Assembly: GCA_034429275.1 (NCBI GenBank)
Contig: DAOUFU010000219.1
Span: 1 to 56,118 of the forward strand
Source of the DNA: DAOUFU01 sp034429275
Lineage (GTDB): Bacteria; Chloroflexota; Anaerolineae; Aggregatilineales; Aggregatilineaceae
Reading direction: 5' to 3'
DNA length: 56,118 bases
The stretch's first letter is position 1. Each line of letters opens with the position of its first letter. Of the stretch, positions 33,102-44,110 are shown in pieces. Position numbers and translations under genes: made by a program. Under the pieces are notes generated by a model. That model searched no databases. It saw nothing but the letters and a program-made list of their open reading frames with translations, and had not been told where the DNA came from.

Positions 33102-34055
33102 ATGACACTAGATTACCTTTGGGAACGAGTCAAGCAGCAGGGCTATGCGGGCGTGCAAGAGAGTGAGACTCCCGAACCGGCGGACGCGCTGGCCCTCTTC
33201 TACCTGGCGCTGATCGCCTTTCATTATGACGACCTGGAACGCGCCGCCGCATACAGCCAGGCTGCCGCTCGCAGTGCCCCCGATCACCCGGTATTTGTCG
33301 AAGGTGCGGTATACCTGGATCGCGTGCTGAAGCAGGGCAAGACCGCCGTGTATGTCGATGGAGACGCCTTCGCCGCGTTCATTCGCGGCGGGGGGAATGT
33401 GGCCTTATACCAGTCCATCAACCAGGCCCTGCGCGCCGTCTACGATGAATATCAGGCGCTCACTGTGCTGGATATTGGCGTGGGTGATGGGCTGGCTCTA
33501 CTGCCCGCGCTTTCTCCGGCCATTACCTACCTGGACCTGATCGAGCCGTCGCGCCCCATGCTCGACCGGGTGGTATTCCAGCTCCGCGAGCAAAACATCC
33601 CGCATCGCGCCCATAATGCCACGCTGCAAGCCTGTATGCGGCGAGTCACAGGCCGATGGGATGTCATCCAGGCGACCTGGAGCCTGCAATCTATCCCTCC
33701 GGAAACACGTCCCGCCGTTTTTGAATGGCTGCACGCGCATGGTAACCGGGTGATCATCGCGGAATTCGACGTTCCCGCTTTCGATGAGATGTTGGCCCCC
33801 GACCGCGTGCAATATATCGTGGATCGTTACGCGAATGGCTTGCAGGAATACAACGAGGACCGCGCGCTGGTCGCTCAGGGGTTTCTGATGCCGGTCATGT
33901 TCGGCTATTTTGACCGCTCTGCCGCGCGCACCAATTGGGAAGGTCCCATTACCGAATGGTGCAGTGGGCTGCGCGCGGCAGGATTTACACGCGTGGCGTG
34001 GCGTAAGCTCATGGCCTATTTCTGGGCCGATTCCTACGTGATCGACGCCAGGTAG
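33102..34055 (+). CDS. SAM-dependent methyltransferase-like protein (possibly bacterial GRAS type)
   Basis: 317 aa. Residues 1-75 include TPR-like helices (ALFYLALIAFHYDDLERAAAY, SQAAARSAPDHPVFVEGAVY). A Rossmann methyltransferase core begins VLDIGVGDGLALLPAL (motif I), then YLDLIEPSRPMLDRVV and WDVIQATWSLQSIPPETRP. The C-terminus (NWEGPITEWCSGLRAAGFTRVAWRK) resembles GRAS-family proteins, bacterial relatives of the plant gibberellin regulators. That subfamily assignment is tentative. No regulatory neighbours; it stands alone after phoU. ATG 33102 has GGAGG upstream. Substrate unknown. Confidence 0.7.
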   Translation: MTLDYLWERVKQQGYAGVQESETPEPADALALFYLALIAFHYDDLERAAAYSQAAARSAPDHPVFVEGAVYLDRVLKQGKTAVYVDGDAFAAFIRGGGNVALYQSINQALRAVYDEYQALTVLDIGVGDGLALLPALSPAITYLDLIEPSRPMLDRVVFQLREQNIPHRAHNATLQACMRRVTGRWDVIQATWSLQSIPPETRPAVFEWLHAHGNRVIIAEFDVPAFDEMLAPDRVQYIVDRYANGLQEYNEDRALVAQGFLMPVMFGYFDRSAARTNWEGPITEWCSGLRAAGFTRVAWRKLMAYFWADSYVIDAR

Positions 34056-34076
34056 TGCCGTTCGACCTCTCTTAAC

Positions 34077-35240
34077 CTACAATTGCAACGCATAGCGAGC
34101 ATTTAGGTCGGGCGAAAGGGCCAGTACTGCAGGCAGCAGGTGCCCCAGCCACCACACCGCGGCCTGGACATCATTGAGGTAAGCGGTCTCTTGGGCAGTA
34201 TGCGCCCCTTCGAGTGGAGCGCCTGCCAGCGCCAGGATTCGCGTCCACCGGGCCAGGGCCACATCATCACTGCGCGACAGGTACCCGTTGTTGATCTGGA
34301 CTGTCCCCGGACGGGTCGCGTTCAGGTCTGCCGCCAGGTCGAGCGCCAGTGCATGGTAATTGGGCGGGACCAGCGATCCGCGCCCGGCATTGGAGACTGC
34401 GCCCGCGCTCACACCGCCGCCCAATACCGGCCCGTGCGCCATCCCCGCATTGTGCCCATCGACAATCACGCAGCCCAGCACGGGTTGAGGCACCGCATAG
34501 GCCAGCCGTGCCGCGCCATGCCCGAAGAACGAATCGGGCGGCCCTTCTTCCTGGTCGGTGAATACGACCAGCAGCCGCCGGTCGTGCGCGCGCAGGATGT
34601 CCTCCGCCGGGCGCAGCACTGCTGCTACCAGCAGCGCCGTGATCACGCCCAGGCCGTTATCCAGGCCCGTGCCCACCACCACCCCGCGTGAATCGCACAC
34701 CGGCTCCACGTCAAGCACGATGCTATCCTGCCAGGCGAGCCTTCCCTCATGCGCTTCAAACGTCAGCCGCGACTCGACCGGCGTCTTGCACGACACCAGG
34801 TCACCGCGCGCCCCCACGGTCAACCGCCCGTCGGCGAAGCGCAGCGCCTGCGCCCGCGCTCGATAATCTCCAGCCGGGAAGCGGTTAGCGCAAATGGGGT
34901 ACAGCGTCGCGTCGTCGGGAGAGAGCACGCGGTAGGTCGGGCGATCCATGTGCGACACGATCACTACATCGGGCCGCTCACGTTCGACACCAAGCCAGAG
35001 CGCACAGTTGCCGGTCGATCCCACCTGGCGGATCAGGCGGTCTCCCAGGCCAAGCTCACCGGCCAGCGCCGCGATCACGTCGCCCACGCCGCCGGGCAAA
35101 TTCGCGCCGGTCGAAGGAGCGGGTGCAGCCAACACCCGCCGCAGCATGGCCCATAACAAATCGCGGTCAAGCAGCGCGGGCTGCGCTTCGAGGGCGGCGG
35201 CGATGCCGGGCAGGGTGCGGCGCAGCCAGGGCGCGCTCAC
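34077..35240 (-). CDS. M42/M20-like metallopeptidase
   Basis: 387 aa. The metal-site pattern of M42 aminopeptidases is present: HMDRPTY (first His/Asp), TGLDNGLGV (bridging Asp), TDQEEG (catalytic and metal Glu), VDGHNAGM (Asp) and GAHTAQE (last His). The N-terminus DRDLLWAMLRRVLAAPAPSTG is like M20/M42. It begins with GTG overlapping the nucleoside hydrolase stop (GTGA), so the two are translationally coupled. A peptidase in a nucleoside operon is unusual; it might hydrolyse an aminoacylated or amide-linked nucleoside (inference). Confidence 0.82.
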   Translation of the reverse strand: MSAPWLRRTLPGIAAALEAQPALLDRDLLWAMLRRVLAAPAPSTGANLPGGVGDVIAALAGELGLGDRLIRQVGSTGNCALWLGVERERPDVVIVSHMDRPTYRVLSPDDATLYPICANRFPAGDYRARAQALRFADGRLTVGARGDLVSCKTPVESRLTFEAHEGRLAWQDSIVLDVEPVCDSRGVVVGTGLDNGLGVITALLVAAVLRPAEDILRAHDRRLLVVFTDQEEGPPDSFFGHGAARLAYAVPQPVLGCVIVDGHNAGMAHGPVLGGGVSAGAVSNAGRGSLVPPNYHALALDLAADLNATRPGTVQINNGYLSRSDDVALARWTRILALAGAPLEGAHTAQETAYLNDVQAAVWWLGHLLPAVLALSPDLNARYALQL

Positions 35241-36181
35241 TGCACACCCCCGCGTGCCATGCGATCATACAACGCATAAACCCCATCGGTGGATAGTTCC
35301 AGCACCAGGGTAACATTCGGCTCGCGCTGCGTCAGTCCCATATAGTCGATCACGCACTGCCCACGCGTCCGGTGTCCCTGCACCTCGACGCTGACGTAAT
35401 GCTGCTCGCTGTGCGTGACCAGGTCCGGCTGCAACGCGACGGCCATCGCCAGGGGATCGGGCAGCAGGTAACCCACCCGACCTCGGCCCAACCGCCTCAA
35501 AAATTCTGCCGTCGTCAGCGTCGTTTCTTTGAAGAACTGCCCAAACAACGTATCGTGGGCAATCAATGATTCATACTGTTCCCAGCTAAAGCCGTGTTTG
35601 AGCGTCGTCTCCCACGAGAGCATGGTCGCCATCGGGAAGGCATCGAGCACGATCAACGCCGCTTCGGGGTCGCAGTAGAAATTGAACTCGGCGGTAATGT
35701 TGGCCGTGTTGCCAATGGCGTTGATCGTGCCGCCCATGAACACAAACTGCTTGATCTTGTGAGGGAATCCGGGGTCCAGGCGGCAGGCCAGGGCCAGATT
35801 GGTCAGCGGACCAAGCGCCACCAGCGTCAGCTCGCCCGGCGACTCGTTGGCTCGCCGTACCAGCTCAACCGCTGCCGGAGTCGGCTCGATGGTTTGCGTC
35901 AGGCGGGGCCGGTGAGCATAATCGCCCAGTCCATCACTGCCATGAATTCGCTCTTCGGGGTGCCAGAATCCCGGCACCAGCGGTTGGCTCGCGCCGGAAT
36001 AGACCGGCACCGAGTGCCCGGTCAGTGCCAGAAGAGTCAGCACATTGCGGTTCACTTTGTCCACGTGGACATTGCCGGTCAGCGTAGTGATAGCCTCAAC
36101 CACCACCCCCGGATGATGAAGTGCCATCCAGATCGCTTGAGCGTCATCAACACCCGCGTCGGTATCGATTAGTAAGCGCAC
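35237..36181 (-). CDS. Inosine/uridine-preferring nucleoside hydrolase family protein
   Basis: Cleaves the N-glycosidic bond of ribonucleosides to base and ribose. 314 aa. The calcium/ribose motif LLIDTDAGVDDAQAIWMAL opens the protein; ELTLVALGPLTNLALA and FVFMGGTINAIGN are typical. The motif that normally reads HDP reads LPDPLAMA, so the usual catalytic His is absent. Starts with GTG 36181 preceded by AAAGGA. Divergent from the BMP operon at 36392 and coupled to the M42-like peptidase. Confidence 0.9.
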   Translation of the reverse strand: MRLLIDTDAGVDDAQAIWMALHHPGVVVEAITTLTGNVHVDKVNRNVLTLLALTGHSVPVYSGASQPLVPGFWHPEERIHGSDGLGDYAHRPRLTQTIEPTPAAVELVRRANESPGELTLVALGPLTNLALACRLDPGFPHKIKQFVFMGGTINAIGNTANITAEFNFYCDPEAALIVLDAFPMATMLSWETTLKHGFSWEQYESLIAHDTLFGQFFKETTLTTAEFLRRLGRGRVGYLLPDPLAMAVALQPDLVTHSEQHYVSVEVQGHRTRGQCVIDYMGLTQREPNVTLVLELSTDGVYALYDRMARGGVQ

Positions 36182-36226
36182 TATATGGAATCCTTTCTGC
36201 CAGTTTCACCAGTAGCGTAGAACCTA

Positions 36227-36236
36227 AAACATGTTT
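36227..36236. promoter_or_regulatory. Palindrome in the divergent nucleoside hydrolase/BMP spacer
   Basis: AAACATGTTT is a perfect 10 bp palindrome within CTAAAACATGTTTAG. It lies in the 210 nt spacer between divergent nucleoside-catabolism genes, where a shared operator would be expected. No clear -35/-10 pair was found, so the assignment is weak. Confidence 0.3.
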
Positions 36237-36391
36237 AGAATATCATTACCTGATAGGGTCGCAGTGTAACTCAGCGCCCAGACGGCGGCAACCCCTCGCC
36301 AGAGGAAAGCTGCTGGCGCAAGCTGCCAGGGCAAATTTCTGGTGCTCAGAGATTGTTGATATTCTTATGCACATTTTGCAGGAGACCACCA

Positions 36392-37567
36392 ATGAAACAA
36401 CGCAAGGTTTTGACACTCGCACTCGTGATCGTTATGCTGCTCGCAGCCACGATTGGGGCCAGCAGCACCACCGCCCAAGACGAGCCGCTCAAGATCAAGC
36501 TGGTTGTCAACGGCGTGCTGGGCGATAAGTCATTCTTCGACTCGGCCCAGCGTGGTATGGATCGCCTGATCGATGAAGGATACAATGTCGAAATCAACAC
36601 CATTGAGCTTGGCATCGATCCTGCGAACTGGGAAAGCGGGCTGGGCGATGCGATGGCTGACACCGAAAGCTACGATGTGCTGATTGTCGGTACCTTCCAG
36701 ATGGGCGAATTCCTTGCCAAGCGTGTCCACCAATATCCGGACAAATACTTCATCTTCTACGATGACGCCGTGCCCTACGACAACCCCGAATTCTGCGTCG
36801 AAGGTTGCACCAACGTGTACTCGGTGCTCTACGCCCAGAATGAAGGCTCATTCCTGGCCGGTGTATATGCCGGTGCCATCACCATCAGCGGCATCGAAGG
36901 CACCAACCCCGAAGCCATTATCGGCGCAGTTGGTGGCCAGGACATCCCGGTGATTAACGACTTCATCGTGGGTTACGAGCAGGGCGCGTGCCTGGTCAAC
37001 CCCGAAAGCACGGTCCTCCGCCAGTATGCGGGCGGTTGGAACGATCCCGCCAAGGGGAAGGAAATCACCCTGGCCATGTACGAACAGCTTGCCGACATCG
37101 TCTTCCAGATCGCGGGCGGCACCGGTGTGGGTGTGTTTGAGGCAGCCCAGGAACAGGGCCATTTTGCCATCGGTGTGGACTCCGACCAGGCGACCATCAT
37201 CGCCGACACCAACCCCGATCAGGCTCAGTATATCCTGACCAGCATGATGAAGAACGTCGACAACTCGCTCTACCGCGCCATCGACCTGCACCTGTCGGGT
37301 GAGCTGCCCTATGGTGAGGCGGAAGTGCTCGGCATCAAGGAAGGCGGCGTCGGCCTGGCTCTCAATGATATTTACTACGACAACACGCCCGAAAACATCC
37401 TCGACCTGCTCGATGCAGTGCAGGAAGCCGTCGAGAATGGCGATATCACGATTAACACGGTCTTCGAAGATCGCGTTGACCTGGGTTACAACCTAGTGAG
37501 CGTTGGCTTGCCCTGTGCCGAGATGCCCGAAGTGGACTTCGACGTCTCGGAATTCCTGGGCGAGTAA
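36392..37567 (+). CDS. BMP family substrate-binding protein, second nucleoside ABC transporter
   Basis: 391 aa. Signal peptide MKQRKVLTLALVIVMLLAATI followed by GASSTTAQD. The mature domain carries BMP features: LVVNGVLGDKSFFDSAQRGMDRL, YDVLIVGTFQMGEFLAKRV, YAQNEGSFLAGVYAGAIT and IGAVGGQDIPVINDFIVGYEQGA, then GVGVFEAAQEQGHFAIGVDSDQ. No lipobox Cys is seen. Binds nucleosides in characterised relatives. ATG 36392 has CAGGAGA upstream. Followed by a perfect terminator hairpin before the ATPase gene. Confidence 0.95.
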   Translation: MKQRKVLTLALVIVMLLAATIGASSTTAQDEPLKIKLVVNGVLGDKSFFDSAQRGMDRLIDEGYNVEINTIELGIDPANWESGLGDAMADTESYDVLIVGTFQMGEFLAKRVHQYPDKYFIFYDDAVPYDNPEFCVEGCTNVYSVLYAQNEGSFLAGVYAGAITISGIEGTNPEAIIGAVGGQDIPVINDFIVGYEQGACLVNPESTVLRQYAGGWNDPAKGKEITLAMYEQLADIVFQIAGGTGVGVFEAAQEQGHFAIGVDSDQATIIADTNPDQAQYILTSMMKNVDNSLYRAIDLHLSGELPYGEAEVLGIKEGGVGLALNDIYYDNTPENILDLLDAVQEAVENGDITINTVFEDRVDLGYNLVSVGLPCAEMPEVDFDVSEFLGE

Positions 37568-37591
37568 CCGCCCGCAAGTGATCAATCCCGA

Positions 37592-37621
37592 TGGGGTGAG
37601 CACATGCTCACCCCACTTTTG
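37592..37621 (+). terminator. Terminator/attenuator after the second BMP gene
   Basis: GGGGTGAGC (37593-37601), loop ACAT, GCTCACCCC (37606-37614), then ACTTTTGT. It lies 24 nt past the binding-protein stop and 190 nt before the ATPase start, so it should give more binding protein than ATPase/permeases. The 245 nt spacer shows no other supported feature. Confidence 0.88.
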
Positions 37622-37813
37622 TATGTCATGGTTGTATTGGTAATTATGCGTTAGTACGTTTTTGGGGCGTCTCCCGGACTAAATTTCTCCATTTTGAGGG
37701 TTCCGGCATGACTCATCACGCTTTGCCCTTAACATCACCCGAGTCTCTGACTCAAGGGGGATCGCCACCCTTGCTCTGCCACTGAACCACTATCACCAAT
37801 AGGATTTTTGTCT

Positions 37814-39357
<1,544 letters not shown>

Positions 39358-39361
<4 letters not shown>

Positions 39362-41511
39362 GACGCCCGACATCCCGCCAGCTTTCCCTGATCCTGCTGG
39401 GCACACTGCTCGGCACGCTGGTGATGTTGTTCATCAGCTTCAAAGCATTTGGACTGGATACTGACATGTCGATGGGCACGATGCGCGACATGATCAGTGC
39501 CACGCCAGACTATGTTGCCATCCTGTTCATCAACGTGCTGATCGGAGCCAGTGTGCTGCTCCTGGTCGTCGAACTGCGCTGGGATGCGCTCCGCGTGCTG
39601 CTGACGGTTGCGCTGGCCCTGGTCTTCGGCTACTTGATGACCATGTTCTTCAACCTCGATGCCTCTGAGCGCCTGATTCGCGGCGATTTCCGCGTCCAAT
39701 TGCTCTCGGACACGCCTTCACAGATCGACATCAACTACGATGGCGAGATCACGGCAGAGTTCAACAACCCGCGCGACGAGCCGCCGCTCACCGAAGTGCG
39801 CTATCGCTTCGCTGGCGGAGCGGGCGATCTGGTATCCATCCTGGCCTTTGCCGAAGACGAAGACTCCGGCCTGAACATGCAGGTGAGCCTGCTCGACGAC
39901 GAGGGAACCACCCTCGCCGAAGGGTTTGAGGCCACCCGGCAGCAGTTGCGCACATTCCGCCGCTACCTCAACAGCGAGACGGACGCGGTGATCGAGAATT
40001 TCGCCCTGCCCGCCACGGGGTTTTATACCATCCTGGCTCAACCAGAAGCCGACAGCCGGGATGTGCGAGCTGAATTCTCGGTCAAACTGCTGTCGAATCA
40101 ACCGCCTTCGACCAGCATCGCTTATAACGGGGATGCCGTTGGTGGCATCTTCAACCGCGAGAACGATACCAAGCCGATCACCAGGGCATCGTATCAGTTC
40201 ATCGGCAGCGAGGGCGATGTCGTGACCGTATTGGCCTACGTCCTGCGCCCCGCCATCGCCGCCGACCTGCAGGTAGACCTGCTCGACGCAGCGGGCAATA
40301 TCCTGGCGGAAAACCTCAACGCCAGCGAAGAACAGGTGGCAGCCTACAGCGGCCAGCTCAAAAGCACGCGCGATGCCGTCATTGAGGACTTTGTCCTGCC
40401 TGCCGATGGGTTCTATACGATACGCGTGCAGCCCGAACCGCTCGACTTCAATACCAAGCTCGACGAAACCGTGACCGCGACCAACAAGGCGTACAATGCC
40501 TTTCTGCTTGGCCCACTCAGCCGTATCAACCGGTGGATTATCTGGATCAAAGATGCGCTGACCCTGATCATGCTGGGCCTGGCGATTGCTATCGTCTTCC
40601 GCGCTGAGCAGTTCAGCCTGGGCGCAGAAGGGCAGTTGTACTTCGGCGCGCTGGTGTCGGGCGTCGTGGGTTTGACTTTTGGCGACCTGCCCAAGACGCT
40701 GCTGGTGCCGGTCGCCTTGCTCTCGGCGGCGACGGCGGGTTTCTTGTGGGGCCTGCTGCCCGGCGCGCTGAAAGCCTATCTGGGCGCGAATGAGCTGGTC
40801 TCGACCCTGATGCTCAACACCATCGCCCAACGTTTCTACGAGATGGTGCTGACCTTCCAGCTTCAACCGCCGGATGCCGGATACACAGCATCGGATTGGA
40901 TTCCCAAAAACGGGCTGCTCACACCGATCATCAACATCAACGACGACAGCATCACCATCGCGGTGTTTATCGTGATTGCGATAGTGATTGCCACCTGGCT
41001 GATGATCCAGCGCACCCCCATTGGCTACGAGATTCGCATGATCGGCGCGAACATCAAATTTGCCGATTACGGTGGCATCAACACCCGGCGTACCATCATG
41101 CTGGCAATGGCGATCAGCGGCGCGGTGGCCGGGCTGGCAGGCGCGCACCTGGCCATGGGCATCCATCGCAAGCTGATCCTGAACATCTCTATCGGGCTGG
41201 CCTTCGAAGGCGTGGTTGTGGCCTTGCTGGCGCGAAATAACCCGCTCGTTGTGCCCTTCACCGGCCTGCTCTATGCCTATCTGCGCACGGGTGCCCAGGT
41301 GATGGAACGTGACACGAACATCAGCGCCGAAGTGGTGCGGATCATCCAGGCGGTGATCATCCTGCTCATCACGGCAGAAGCCCTGGTCACCATGTTCCAG
41401 CGCCGTCGCATCCGTCGGCGAGGAACACTTGAACTGGACCTGACCGGCGGTCCACCGGCAGGTGGCCCCCTCGCGCCCACCGACTCCACCAAGGAGGCCG
41501 CTCATGTTTGA
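39358..41511 (+). CDS. Nucleoside ABC permease 1 with two inserted extracellular beta-domains
   Basis: 717 aa, about twice the family size. Residues 9-31, 51-71 and 79-99 are three membrane helices. Residues ~111-231 and ~240-362 are two repeats of one beta-domain (compare YRFAGGAGDLVSILAF with YQFIGSEGDVVTVLAY, and FALPATGFYTILAQPE with FVLPADGFYTIRVQPE), resembling PPC (pre-peptidase C-terminal) domains. The permease proper starts near 395 (FRAEQFSLGAEGQLYFGAL) and continues to 680. Topology puts the repeats outside the membrane. Overlaps the ATPase stop (ATGA) and permease 2 start. The repeats could bind substrate, glycan or the BMP protein (inference). Confidence 0.9.
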
Positions 41512-42970
41512 TGCGAATCTGCTGCAAAATGTGCTCCAGGGAATCTTCAGCACGGCGTTCCTGGCCTCGATCCTGCGAGTGACCACACCGATCTTGCTCC
41601 CCTCGCTTGGCGCGTTGATCTCCGACCGGGCAGGCGTGATCAACATCGGGTTGGAAGGGATCATGCTGATCTCCGCTTTCACCGGCGTAGTGTTCAGCGC
41701 CTATGCACAAACCTGGTGGGGGCAGACCACCGGTGAAGCCGTTGGCCCCTGGTTGGGGTTGGGGATGGGCGTGATCATGGGCGTGATCATCGCGCTGTTG
41801 ATCGGCTTTTTCCACATCAAGCTCAAGGCGAACCTGATCCTGTCTGGCATTGCTGTGAACTTCCTCGGCCAGGCCGGAACAGTCGCCATCATGTTCGAGC
41901 TGACCGGCAGCCGGGGAGATACGCAGGGGTTCCTGCGCAGCCTCAAGATGCCGTTCGTTCAGCTTCCCGAATTCCTCAACGACATCCCGGTGATCTCGTT
42001 CTTCTTCAAGGTGCTCGATAACCAGAGCATCATGACCTGGATCGCGCTGTTCATGGTGATCGCGGTGTGGTACTTCATGTACCGCACACCCACCGGCATC
42101 CATCTGCGCGCCGTCGGGCAGAATCCCCAGGCAGCGGCCTCGGTCGGCATCAAAGTCAACCGGGTGCGCTATCTGGCGCTGGCGCTCAGCGGTGTCATGG
42201 CCTCACTGGGCGGCATCCACATGAGCATGGGCTATCTCCAGTTCTTCCAAAACAATATGACTTCCGGGCGCGGCTTCATCGCGCTGGCCACTCCCTACCT
42301 GGGCGGTGGGCACCCCATCGGCACCGGGCTGGCTTCGGTGATCTTCGGCTTCTTCGATGCCCTGTCGATCCGGGTAGGCACGCTCAACATCCCCTCCATG
42401 CTGCTGCAAATGCTGCCGTTCATGGCGACCGTGCTGGCGCTGGTGATCTATGCGTTGCAGCACCAGATCACCACGCGCGTTCGCACGCTGCGCTCTGCCG
42501 AAGGCGAGGGGTTTGACGCGGTCTTCTGGCGCGCCATCCAGCGGCTGAGCGTGCTGCACATGTTCCTGGCCATGCTGGCCGTGTTTGGCCTGGTGATCTG
42601 CGTGAGCATGCTCTCTGCTCCCGATGGTTTCCGCGGGGCAAATGACGTACTCAGCCGAAGCACGGTCTACGGGTATGCCGGAACAATCGGGCTGGCCTCG
42701 CTGGCCCTGATCCTGGTCAATCTGCCCTTTATGCTCGATGTCGAGCGGATTGGCCGCCGCGTGTGGTTCAGCGCTCTGGCTGCGATCCTCTCGCTTTGGG
42801 TCTATCTGGGCATCCTGTTCGCGCTGTTCTTCCGCACAACTTCCCTGCGCGATTCGTCCGATGTAATTGGTATAATCGTCGGGTTGGTGCTCAGCGTAGC
42901 CGTCTGGATCGTGCTGGGCGGGGTGTACCTGGCCGGGCGAACAGCGCGTCCCAATCCTGCCCCGGCTTAG
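41504..42970 (+). CDS. Nucleoside ABC permease 2 with C-terminal membrane extension
   Basis: 488 aa; usual length is about 310-330. Residues 1-315 are the permease (LISDRAGVINIGLEGIMLISAF, AVGQNPQAAASVGIKVNRVRYLALALSG, GRGFIALATPYLGGGHPIGTGLAS). After ITTRVRTLRSAEGEG come about 165 more residues with four hydrophobic helices (MFLAMLAVFGLVICVSMLSA, YAGTIGLASLALILVNLPFML, WFSALAAILSLWVYLGILFALF, VIGIIVGLVLSVAVWIVLGGVYL). ATG 41504 has AAGGAGG upstream, overlapping permease 1 by 8 nt. The role of the tail is unknown. Confidence 0.92.
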   Translation: MFDANLLQNVLQGIFSTAFLASILRVTTPILLPSLGALISDRAGVINIGLEGIMLISAFTGVVFSAYAQTWWGQTTGEAVGPWLGLGMGVIMGVIIALLIGFFHIKLKANLILSGIAVNFLGQAGTVAIMFELTGSRGDTQGFLRSLKMPFVQLPEFLNDIPVISFFFKVLDNQSIMTWIALFMVIAVWYFMYRTPTGIHLRAVGQNPQAAASVGIKVNRVRYLALALSGVMASLGGIHMSMGYLQFFQNNMTSGRGFIALATPYLGGGHPIGTGLASVIFGFFDALSIRVGTLNIPSMLLQMLPFMATVLALVIYALQHQITTRVRTLRSAEGEGFDAVFWRAIQRLSVLHMFLAMLAVFGLVICVSMLSAPDGFRGANDVLSRSTVYGYAGTIGLASLALILVNLPFMLDVERIGRRVWFSALAAILSLWVYLGILFALFFRTTSLRDSSDVIGIIVGLVLSVAVWIVLGGVYLAGRTARPNPAPA

Positions 42971-43015
42971 TGCAGCTTCCGATCTGCTGCTCGCTAGCGT
43001 GGGGTTTCTCGCGGT

Positions 43016-43040
43016 GCAGGGCTGAAATGACATGCCCTGC
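43016..43040 (+). terminator. Hairpin after permease 2 (weak terminator or attenuator)
   Basis: GCAGGGC (43016-43022), 11 nt loop, GCCCTGC (43034-43040), followed by CCCGCTTGTTCTTTCT. The T-tract is interrupted, so termination would be partial; the next gene starts at 43082. Confidence 0.4.
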
Positions 43041-43081
43041 CCCGCTTGTTCTTTCTACCATCAAGGAAGGTTAAAGCGCTC

Positions 43082-44095
43082 ATGACGTTCAAGCACAAGG
43101 TATTGGGCGGCCTGTATGGCCAGGCATTGGGAGATGCCTGGGGAATGCCCGCCTATTTCGACATCGACCATACCTGGCAGGCGTATGGCGGCTGGATCAC
43201 CGGGTTCAAACCCGGCCCTGCCGACCACATGGTGCATTTCGGGTTGCCGGCAGGCCGCATCACCGACGATTCTGAGCAGGCGTTTTCGCTGGCACGCGCC
43301 TTCATCCAGCATGGCGGGGTCTCACTCGAAGCGGCAGTGGCCGCTATCATCGACTGGTATGACCGGGTGGGGGGCGATAGCTCACCCTACGTGGGACCAA
43401 GCACGCGACGCGGTGTACAGGCGCTCAAGCGCGGCGATGATCCCCATACCACCGGTAACTGGGGCGATACCAACGGCGCAGCCATGCGCATTTCTCCGGT
43501 AGGGCTGCTGCATCCCGGCGATCCGCTGGGCGCGGTCGATGACGCCGTGACGGTGTGTACACCGACTCACAACACCAATGTTGCCATTTCGGGCGCGTGC
43601 GCGGTGGCAGCCGCGATTGCCGTCGCCATGCGCGACGATGCCACCCTCGATTCGCTGATCGCAGCGGGAATGCTCGGCGCGGAACTGGGCCGCCAGCATG
43701 GTCAAAGCTGGCTGGGACCATCGGTCACGCGCAAAATCGAGATGGCCGTCAACATCGCGCGCCGTCCGGCTGAGCCGCTCAGCCGCCTGCGCGCGCTCTA
43801 TGACGACATCGGGACATCGCTGGCTGTGCCCGAAACGATTGGCTCAGCGTTTGGTGTGCTGGTCATGGCCGAAGGCGATCCCCGCCAGACTGCCATTTAC
43901 GCCGCCAATCTCTCCGGCGATGCGGACACTGTCGGCGCGATTGCCTGCGCGATGGCCGGAGCATATCGCGGGATCGACGCATTCGACCCGGCGCTGCTGG
44001 CCACGCTGGATGCCGATGAGGTCGTGCAGCAGTACGATATTCGCGCCCTGGCCGATGGGTTGGTGGGCCTGATTGCGGCCCGCCAGGCGCATTGA
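43082..44095 (+). CDS. ADP-ribosylglycohydrolase family protein
   Basis: 337 aa, all-helical ARH/DraG fold. Metal-binding features: GGLYGQALGDAWGMP at the N-terminus, ITDDSEQAFSLARAFI (TDD motif), NGAAMRISPVG, and NLSGDADTVGAIACAMAGA (the DADT magnesium motif). The family removes ADP-ribose from proteins or small molecules, and some members cleave other N-glycosides. Sitting among nucleoside hydrolases, it may act on nucleosides or ADP-ribose conjugates, not proteins (inference). AAGGAAGG precedes the ATG. A PfkB kinase follows after 15 nt. Confidence 0.92.
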   Translation: MTFKHKVLGGLYGQALGDAWGMPAYFDIDHTWQAYGGWITGFKPGPADHMVHFGLPAGRITDDSEQAFSLARAFIQHGGVSLEAAVAAIIDWYDRVGGDSSPYVGPSTRRGVQALKRGDDPHTTGNWGDTNGAAMRISPVGLLHPGDPLGAVDDAVTVCTPTHNTNVAISGACAVAAAIAVAMRDDATLDSLIAAGMLGAELGRQHGQSWLGPSVTRKIEMAVNIARRPAEPLSRLRALYDDIGTSLAVPETIGSAFGVLVMAEGDPRQTAIYAANLSGDADTVGAIACAMAGAYRGIDAFDPALLATLDADEVVQQYDIRALADGLVGLIAARQAH

Positions 44096-44110
44096 ATGCG
44101 CGGAGCCGGT

